Shown here: positions 56,421-64,000 of the stretch, piece by piece
Position numbering within the stretch: the first letter of the stretch is position 1
Layout: each line of letters starts with the position of its first letter
Assembly: GCF_001949145.1 (NCBI RefSeq)
Contig: NW_019091355.1
Span: 3,854,375 to 3,918,374 of the forward strand
Reading direction: 5' to 3'
DNA from: Acanthaster planci
Taxonomy: Eukaryota; Echinodermata; Asteroidea; Valvatida; Acanthasteridae
DNA: 64,000 bases
The notes under the pieces: generated by a model
What the model was told of the DNA's origin: nothing
Database searches by the model: none
The model's input: only the letters and a program-made list of their open reading frames with translations
Position numbers and translations under genes: made by a program

Positions 56421-57539
56421 AAGGTCAAAGTGTACCAGACAGTGCCCCCCACTACTGACGTGGCCTGCTGTATGCCGCTGTTAAGAGTTAATCTTGCGCG
56501 CGTGCGCACGCACACTTTGGTAATGAGCGCCATGAACACACGTGCAAAAGTGGTTCCAAAGTCACGCTCTGTGAAAGTCCAGAGGGTCATTTCCACACCA
56601 ATAAGATCCAGAAAACGACTTGTATGGGAATCCATGTAACCAGATCAAGCCAGAGTCGTATCCTCACGGTTAATTAAGAGCCGGAAATCAATTTGTATGG
56701 GAATCCATGTAACTTTTCCTCCTCCGTCGATATAGTGTCAAAGTGTAACCGTTTATGAAATGGTTCCCTTACATTGATTGACCTGGGTTTCTTGCTGTGC
56801 ATAGGTAATCTTTATACTTTGGATTCAAGGTTTAATCGCCGATGAAACAAAGTAATCCGTTTACTGGTTTTGTTAAACTTAATGTTTTAACTTCAGATTA
56901 AACTTAATTCCATTGGATGTAAAAAGATTTTAAATGTAAAACCTTTTGTGAGTGTACCTCTTAACTCCCGTATTATGAAATCCACTAAAAGGTAATCGAA
57001 ACATATTTGTGTTTTGTGATTATTTAAGACAATGTGATGTTTTCATGGTAGACGATTTTGTTCATTTTCATACGCACGTATTAAATCACCAAAAGATGGT
57101 AATAATTGAATCATACACTAATCTCTGTGTCGTACTTATTTCTCTCTACTACATTGTCCTTTTTTTAAACAATTCATCGTCCCTTCTAGTCATTTTTACA
57201 ATTATATAAACTGTAAGGTAATTAAGATGACGGGCATCCCTTTTTAACTTTTTTGTTTTGGAATACAAATCTGATTACAAATAAATTCGTGAGCATAAAT
57301 AGGAAACATCGACATCATAAAGGGTCTCTATAAATACATGGACGGCTGAATGATTCATCAGTTTGTCTTTAGCGGAACATCGATACGATTTTTTTCGTTC
57401 TAATACTCCTACATCGGTGAAGACAATAGAATATGCAATACTGGCCACATACGGCTGTATTGTAGACTCAAGGCAAACCTTTTTGTGCGTCCAGTAGTTG
57501 GCATTGTCTGTTAAAAGCTTGTCCCGTAGACGCGAGGAT

Positions 57540-57850
57540 CTTCCCCGTCAGAATAGAGAGATCCCAATACGATGCTTTTAGCGTCGATTTGCGCACTTCC
57601 GCGTTTGAAAACGAGGCTGTATGTGTCAGCTTCAATTCTTAATACGATCAGACGATTGAAAGTAAGGAGTTTAGACACAAAATACATACAGATATGTTAA
57701 ATTCAGACTTTTCAGGCTGCAAATTTTTGAGGAAGAGTCTTTCAGGATGACTCGACTCGTACAATCAAAAGAGAAATAACGACACTTGACCGCGAACTAA
57801 CGTACCTGCGATGGCCGTGTATCTTGTGCAGTGGACGTGGTTTAACCTGG
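57540..57850. repeat. Copy of the element inserted in the LINE (21905-22370), inverted
   Basis: Shares TTCAATTCTTAATACGATCA, GTCTTTCAGGATGACTCGA and GCGAACTAACGTACCTGCGA with the inverted 22031-22270 segment. It could be the left part of the Polinton-like region. Confidence 0.65.
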
Positions 57851-59480
57851 AGGGGCGTCATACTTACGAACCGGATATTCCATGTATTGAGTGGACTCCG
57901 CGGGCGGGCGCGACGAAGTTCAACACAGAGAGCCTCTCTCCGACTGATTGCGTTGAGGAATGGACAATGTTTTCACGGCCACACGACGAATTGTATACCT
58001 GGCTGTGGTGCTTTCCAAAGTTTTGGCATGCAACAAGGTCACTGACGGACCGACTGTCACCTTGCGAATATACAGGGCTGCATCAATTTATTTCTACCTT
58101 GTATTCGTTCGCATGGTTAGCACTTGAAAGGCAAAAAGCGTTCTTCCTTCAGTGAAACTTCAATTTCACGTTAACGCCATTTTATCAATAATCTCTCCTG
58201 AATCTCTCCACGTCAACCACTTGGCTTTCTTTATCCTAATGTTTTCTCTCTCGGACTCTTGGCATCTCGTCATTGATGGCATTTATAACTTACTGAATGG
58301 AGTTGCAGAACCCTGGTACAATCTTCCAAGAATAGGCTTCTCTACCGTTTTCACTATAAGTCAAACCACTCTTGTGATGTCACCCTAGTATTCAGTAAAG
58401 TGTTGAGTATTCTTCTTAAAAAGAATGTACAATTTGGACATTCGTCAAAAACTGATAGATCAAACTTGACTTGATACAGACACAGAAAAGCACGTGACGT
58501 TAAATTACAACGTCAAACACGGTGAGAATCACTCTCGACAATAGATTGCTTTACACGTCTAATGCGGTTAACACTCAAATTTTTAGATTTGCTGCGGTGA
58601 CATTTTCTGTTGAGATTAGCGATTTTTACATATCCTTTCCATTTTAGTATTATTTCATTTTTTTTTCATTTTAATTGCGATTCGTATTCTAATGGTTACG
58701 TACAATATTTCTTATCTTTATCATTTTTCTTTGCGTATTTATTTTAAAATTCACATTTAGCCACTTAACTTTCGGTTAAACGTCAGTTTTAACTCTTCCT
58801 CTGTTCATAAACAATTTTTAGAAACAACTTCAGCAATCATAATTCATTTACAAATTTGCAAAACAATTAATTGTTTAGAAACTTACGTATGATACTTTCC
58901 AGATGAGTGAGGTGATATTCCAAACGCATGTAATTTCCAAACAAAAGAATTTCCTTCAGTGACGGAGGGATTTCAAAGAGCAAGCGTGTACTTCCAAGGT
59001 TGTAAACGTAATCTTCATTTGAAGAGACAGTCAACTGTAGTTCTCACATCAGTCACTCGAGAAACCTGTTCGTTGGTGGTGTAAAGGGTTCACAGCTCCG
59101 TACAGTCATAGCGATAGTCTTTGCTAACTTAAATTTAGCATATTTCAGCAACTAAATCCATTGGGACCGTATTGACAGCGTGTGTGCAGTACGATACACT
59201 GATGGTGTCGACTGCATGTCTCTGTGTGACTTTGTGTAAAGCAGGTACTATGCCTATGAATGAAAAAATAGTTGTGCACCCAGCCGAGGAGTTACTCAAC
59301 TGCTTGGGACAGGAATGAAGCTTTTATGTACATGCAAATATACATAGCCAGCCAACGCTGGACAAATGATGGAATTCATCTCACGGCTCTCAAAGCATCA
59401 GTAAAACCTTTTTGTTCTTTTGTACAATACGGGCAGTAATAGTGGAGGGGGCGTGGTTTAAGTCAGAAAACACTCAAAAG
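57850..59480 (-). other. Probable interior of the Polinton-like region, unassigned
   Basis: Minus-strand fragments near 58300 read GREAYSWKIVPGFCNSIQ and VINAINDEM, which faintly resembles capsid proteins of Polinton-type elements. Fragment order nearby does not fit that family well. I give no gene name. Confidence 0.2.
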
Positions 59481-59481
59481 G

Positions 59482-59550
59482 TGGAGATTCTTTGATTCAA
59501 ATGGGCTCAGACGCTTCGCATCCCTACCCATTCGAATCAAAGAATCTCCA
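59482..59550. repeat. Hairpin with 24-base arms
   Basis: TGGAGATTCTTTGATTCAAA with TGGG pairs with CCCATTCGAATCAAAGAATC with TCCA; one mismatch, 21-base centre. Confidence 0.85.
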
Positions 59551-59764
59551 CATTTCCCTCGTTTCTCCTTATTCGAATTGATTGTTATCCTCCGTTATGC
59601 TGCATCGCGAAAACGGATAGTGAATTTCTGCCAAAGCGACCTCCCATTCTCCAGTAAGTTGAATTGGATTCGCCAATCTCGCGTTGTAGCTTGATAGCGT
59701 GTTGTTTACATAGACCAATCGAAGCGTTGGACAGTAACGTAACAAAGACTTGTGTGGTTGTCAT

Positions 59765-60562
59765 TGTCTTTACCCTGTCAAGTCAGAGACCCAACTGTTA
59801 AATTTGGAGGGATATAACCCGACCATTTAACAAAGTTCTTTCGAAGCATTCGTCTTTCTCATGCGCAATACTTTTTCCACTCTGAGTACACGTCATCTTT
59901 TTTATGTACCTTCTGTAATTCCTGTTCGTAAATGATCCCATAATTTCCTCATCGGAATAACCTTTTGGGTTGCCGTTGGTTGCCCGTCCGTCTTACAATC
60001 GTGAATATTTCCCGAGACCAGGCAGGGAGGTATGATTTCTCAAAGACCATGCGCTGTTTACTGATTCTGTCTCCAACCTTAACTTTAAATTAGGCCTACA
60101 CTGCAGACGCTCCATTGGAATATAAATTTTTCCACACGATACTCTCATTCCTAGCATCTACTTCAACAGGTTTCGATGATACGAATGATTGTAACCTTTT
60201 ACAAGTTGTTGCAGAACGGAAATGTATTTGAAGGTACGCAACGTGAAATACTTCCACATTCTTCCTTTTAATGTCCGATTAAATCATTCCACGATCGATG
60301 CCTTCACTTCACTATTTGTCAAGTAGAATCGGATGCCATTCTTCTTTTGAATAGTTTTGGAGATTGCGGTTGACAGATTCACTACTTTTATCCGTATAGA
60401 TAAAGATGGGTCGCCTTTCGGTAGACTAAGAAATATCTTGATAGGTGGTTACCATAACCTCACCCGTCTCATTTTTTAACGGTCGCACCCATGCGTACTT
60501 GGAGAAGACGTTGATGCAAGTCAGTAAGTACTTACATCCATTATTGTATCGTGCAAAAAAGC
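59765..60562 (-). pseudogene. Polinton/Maverick-type integrase relic with chromodomain-like end
   Basis: Polinton (Maverick) elements are large self-synthesising DNA transposons related to viruses; their integrase inserts the element. The minus strand shows, in order, CKYLLTCINVFSKYAWVRPL, FIYTDKS, in a second frame FYLTNSEVKASIVE and FNRTLKGRMWKYFT, KGYNHSYHR, SYLPAWSREIFT, YEQELQKV, and a tail with VLRMRKTNASKEL and YPSKFNSWV that fits the chromodomain found at the end of these integrases. Stops and frameshifts break it several times, and the usual Asp in the first catalytic position (IDVFSKY in the family) is Asn. The N-terminal zinc-binding part is not seen: sequence beyond 60562 becomes AT-rich and unrelated. 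It is a dead copy. Confidence 0.85.
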
Positions 60563-61650
60563 TGGCTGCGTTCGAGCGAGTTACTCGTGTTAACACGAGT
60601 ACACTCTTTATTCAGTCAAAAATTGTTGGCAAGTAAAAACAGTTTTAATTCTTACGGTACAAATTTACTTTTTGACACGTGTTTGCGCTAAATAATTTTA
60701 CAAACACTTTTTATTCTTAAAACATAAAAGTTTTCCTGACGTTTTTCACCTTTAAAAATGTTTGAGCATTATTTTTTTTCAAAGAATTATTTCAACTTTA
60801 AGAAAATATGGCGCAATTTTTACTTTACAATCAAATTTATAGTTATAATTTTTTTCAACATATATTTGTTCATAAAGGTTTTCTTAATTGTCTGTCAACT
60901 TCAAAACTTTTTCAACAAAATCTTTCTAGTTTTTTGACTCACAAAAAATATTAATTCAAACATAAAAACTTATACAATTAAATATTTGCAACTGAAAAAC
61001 TAAAATTACATTTTACTCTTAAAATATTTTTCTTTTTAAAAATGCATGTAACAATTCTTTTGTTGTCATAAAATATTTCTAACATTGTAGACCAAGAAAC
61101 GTCTCTGTTAAAAAGTTGCTTTGTTTGCTTTGTTAAAATCAGGTATATCACTTTTATCAAAACAAACTGCAACACCCTTTTTTGCATCATATACAGAAAA
61201 ATTTTACACTTTAGGTTTCATTAAAATTATTAAATACAAATTGTAATATTCAAAATAATTTGTACTGTTAGTTTGTTTCATACAAATAAAACAACCAATT
61301 TAAAGATCTTCACTTAAACAGTTCAAAGTTTTAACAAACTTTTATGATATGAGTGGTAAAAACAAACCGTCCATAAAGCACCTACTCAACAAGGCGTTTG
61401 CATCTGTTTTTAAGATCATCTAGACGTTTTGAAAGTCTCGATAAATGTGCCTTTGTTCGTTCAAACTCATCATCCTTAGTGAATCAGATTGATTTACTGC
61501 ATTTAAAAACAAAAAGGAGTATTCGTTTCTTTCTTTGCCATTGATCAAATCATTAACGGCATCATCAAAATACATGTCTACGTGCTCACACCTTTCTAAC
61601 ATCATAGACAACTGCGGATACTATCTGAGTTGCAGAAAGTAGCATAAAGA
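60563..61650. other. AT-rich segment between integrase relic and PC4-like fragment
   Basis: Very AT-rich with only short frames. 60978-61190 (minus) is an open frame of 70 codons rich in Lys, Ile and Phe; 61420-61611 (minus) is one of 63 codons. I recognise neither. Base composition differs from both sides, so this may be an insertion or a fast-decaying part of the element. Confidence 0.3.
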
Positions 61651-61859
61651 TAGAAATACACTTGTCTTCTAAACATGCGTGTTTCTTCTTTTGCCTCGTT
61701 GACTTCCTGTTTCTCTTTAGCTCCTTGCTTCTCTGCGTCATCTTGTTTCCCCTTCCCCTCTAAAACAATCATCAGTTCAATCAGTTCAGCTGTGAAAGAT
61801 CAAAAGAAACCACATGAATACATGTATCACACAACGCAGTGGGATAAACATCACGCAAT

Positions 61860-62400
61860 TTCTTCTCGGGATTTGAAAATGGTATTGTAACAATACTGAC
61901 GGTCTGTATAAGGGACTATATCATCGGCATCGGAAGGTGAGCCTAAATCAGATTCGGTGTCTTGGCTTGTCTCTGGTGCAACTGGGTTTTCTTCCGTCTT
62001 GCTTGCACGCTGTCTCTCCGCCTCCGGTGTGGCTCTCTAGATGACTGGAACAGACTTCACCAAGGCTCTCCGTTCTTCTACCGAAAGGTTGATGCCTCGT
62101 GCACCGGCCACCCAAGCAAAGTGTTTGCCCTTCCTCTGCATGTATTCTCTAATTTTGATATACACGTGATCTTTAAAACCCTACTACGACATGGCGATTG
62201 TCTCTGAAGGGAAAGCGCCAGAATGTCGTACTTTTGGGCACCAGGCGACGCAGCGATCTACCACATGCTGGCGCTACACTCTTGGTCTCCATACGTTTCT
62301 GTAGTTTCTGCATTCGGTCATCACAGTCTGCACGGTAAAACGGAGGTCTGGATTCACCAATCTTCCGATGGGTGCCAGCAGTATCAAATGAACCAGCCAT
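61860..62400 (-). pseudogene. PC4/p15-like single-strand DNA-binding domain fragment
   Basis: The minus strand near 62180-62040 reads GFKDHVYIKIREYMQRKGKH, then ARGINLSVEERRALVKSVPV. The pattern hydrophobic-FK-x-x-V-x-I-x-IREY, a charged turn, (K/R)GI-x-L and a final helix is that of the PC4 transcription coactivator C-terminal domain. Two stops lie directly before it and one after VPVI, so it looks broken. A possible upstream part in another frame starts at MESMAGSFDTAG (62409). An acidic tail with DTESDLGSPSDADD follows. It sits upstream of the integrase on the same strand; membership in the same element is inference. Confidence 0.5.
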
Positions 62401-62509
62401 TGATTCCATCTTCAGGCAGTGTAGTAATTCTTGGTCGTCAGTTGATGTACTCAGGATGAGTACGAAGACAGAATGACAACTCCACCTCCGGGTACCCCTT
62501 ATAACTTAC

Positions 62510-62962
62510 ATGCACTACAGTCTCATCTTACCTATCTAATCAGATCACATTAGTTTATCTGATCAACGTTCGTCCAATCCCTCTCCAGAAACTATGCAAC
62601 ACCGTTTATCTTTGTTCATTCAGCTCGCTAGGATTTCAGGGCAACATCACCAAACTTTATCTCTCCTTTCGAGCAATTACAGCGTGTCACAACGTTACTT
62701 AATCTTCTCTTCCTTCCACCAATCACCACGCCAGATTTTCAGGGCTCATCCCCGCTCTTATCTCCCACCGCCCCCACAACCTTATCTTGTTATACTCCTT
62801 ATCTCCTTACATCACCACCTAATCCCTCTTCATCCTCTCACCCACACTCTTATCATCCTAACCCATCTCCCAATCTCTTATCTGCCATTATTGCCCCAAA
62901 TTGTCATTGGTATTACGTCATTTTTGTCTGTTGTGCCGGATAAAGACCCCCTTTCCTACTCA
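62510..62962. other. G-poor pyrimidine/A-rich tract
   Basis: The plus strand is strikingly poor in G, with many ATC, CACC and TTAT words, but there is no regular unit. It directly precedes the third UBE2D-type block. Confidence 0.5.
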
Positions 62963-64000
62963 CGGTGGGGTCCATAATGTTCAGGGAAGGTCAGGCTCAT
63001 AAAAACAAAACACGATAAGAAGACAATGAAAACTTTTCATACGTCATGCCACGCTATTTTCAATTTGAGAAAACAGAAAAGTGTGCAGTGGAAATGAGCA
63101 TTAGGTCCCGTAGCATGCTGCAACTCTAGGACGTTTTATACAAAATTATAATGTCAAATTAACATCATTCAAGTTTCGACAACCGTGGGAGTATAACCTG
63201 GCCTTGAAAAACTTGCTTTCAGCTCTAACGTCTGGAAACTCGGCCTCCTAATGTTGTTTAGACTTTCCGTTTTGTCATGTCTTGTTTCATTCATTTTGCA
63301 CGTACATTCTTTGCATTCGCCACTAATGGTGGGACCAACCTACGGCACTGATGCAGACGGATGTCACAGTACCCTAGGCTGGACACGAACCCCGATGGTG
63401 CCGAGTGTTCTCGTCAAATTAAAGGCTCGACTTCACCAAATGTTCACATGACCAAAACTGCAGGAATTCCTCCAGTTTCTGAAAGCAGGCAAATTTTCCG
63501 AACTCGTCCTGTCCACATTCGGATAGTATCTTTGATGTTCGGGTAGTTCCGGCCGTGCCTGTTCACGCATATTGTTTTTGCTTGTTGCCCACATGCAACA
63601 CAACGTTGCTCCTTTCCTTTGCATTTGTTCTGAGTTTAGTGCATGTTTTCAGAGTGATCGCTAGTATTAACAGTCTGCATGCACATCTAAACACAGGATC
63701 CACCGAGGGATAAGTTCGAACAGTGACAAATGTCAACCAATGGTCGATTTTGACTGGTAACATATGCGTGAAACATATATTGGGCACCAGGCAAAATCGA
63801 TCAATGGTCAACAAATTAATTGTCGCTGCTCAAACGTGCCCCTGCGCTTTCCTTGTGAACCTTGACATGTTGCGTCATGATCTATTTTTATTCGTGGGTG
63901 ATATCAGACGTAAGATTTTATCAAGAGTCATCAGGGAAACAGACTAACAATGCCCCAGGTAAGTTCCTTAGCGAGGTCAAAGAGTACAGCGTCACTGGTT
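62963..64000 (-). pseudogene. Partial third copy of the UBE2D block (intron 3 sequence)
   Basis: 62963-63370 and 63950-64000 align with copy A intron 3 (12215-12640): GTCAGGCTCATAAAAACAA, TGGCCTTGAAAAACTTG, GGCACTGATGCAGACGGATG and CCAGGTAAGTTCC. About 570 bases (63385-63950) are inserted between. Exons 4-6 should lie to the left if this were a complete minus-strand copy, but none is found, so the copy is truncated at its 3' side. Exons 1-3 could lie beyond the window. Confidence 0.65.

Larger units (their letters stand above)
53660..57300. other. Intergenic, only repeats recognised
   Basis: It holds the palindrome at 55668-55721 and the tandem tract at 56075-56420. I found no exon with family resemblance. 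A tRNA-like GGTTCAAATCC on the minus strand near 54740 does not form a tRNA arm. Confidence 0.4.

Noticed and set aside
57811-58155. Plus-strand open frame of 114 codons starting MAVYLVQWTW
   Set aside because: Overlaps a repeat also found at 21905-22370, where the frame is not kept; no known domain.

Overview
This window is eukaryotic and AT-rich. It has canonical GT/AG introns, two assembly gaps (26002-26535 and 39181-39487), many degenerate transposons and very frequent TACATGTA-type words. Together with the gene content this suggests a marine invertebrate deuterostome such as a lancelet (Branchiostoma). The organism is my inference; the sequence does not name it. There is no bacterial-type gene arrangement. 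Most long open frames lie in introns or repeats and look non-coding.

Layout. (1) 1-7540: no gene recognised; it holds a GCT repeat and one dispersed repeat, and may include the long 3' UTR of the next gene. (2) 8697-17429, minus strand: a complete six-exon UBE2D-type ubiquitin-conjugating enzyme gene (copy A, 147 codons). (3) 17530-23075: spacer with a degenerate CR1/L2-like LINE, itself broken by another element. (4) 23392-32912, minus strand: a second complete UBE2D-type gene (copy B, 147 codons) with identical exon lengths and phases but about 78% protein identity to A by my hand count. Its introns have filled with MITE-like elements and an expanded minisatellite that contains the first gap. 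(5) 33000-38670: repeats, palindromes and inverted relics. (6) 38837-41619, plus strand: a four-exon gene for a secreted protein with one saposin-B-type domain, with a TATA box and the second gap in its first intron. (7) 42000-57300: a duplicated non-coding block, a Ty3/Gypsy integrase relic, a broken copy of the saposin-like gene's promoter and first exon, and several palindromic elements. (8) about 57300-62470, minus strand: remains of a Polinton/Maverick-type element, clearest as an integrase with a C-terminal chromodomain-like segment, with a PC4-like fragment further upstream. (9) 62963-64000: start of a third copy of the UBE2D intron 3 sequence, continuing beyond the window.

The main story is a tandem family of UBE2D-like E2 genes on the minus strand. 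Copy A keeps the E2 catalytic motifs. Copy B is intact in reading frame and splice sites but has lost the proline of the HPN motif and carries a third of its changes in one exon. The saposin-like gene is a separate plus-strand unit and is probably a membrane- or lipid-active secreted protein. The rest is a dense mobile-element landscape in which comparing A with B dates several insertions to after the duplication.
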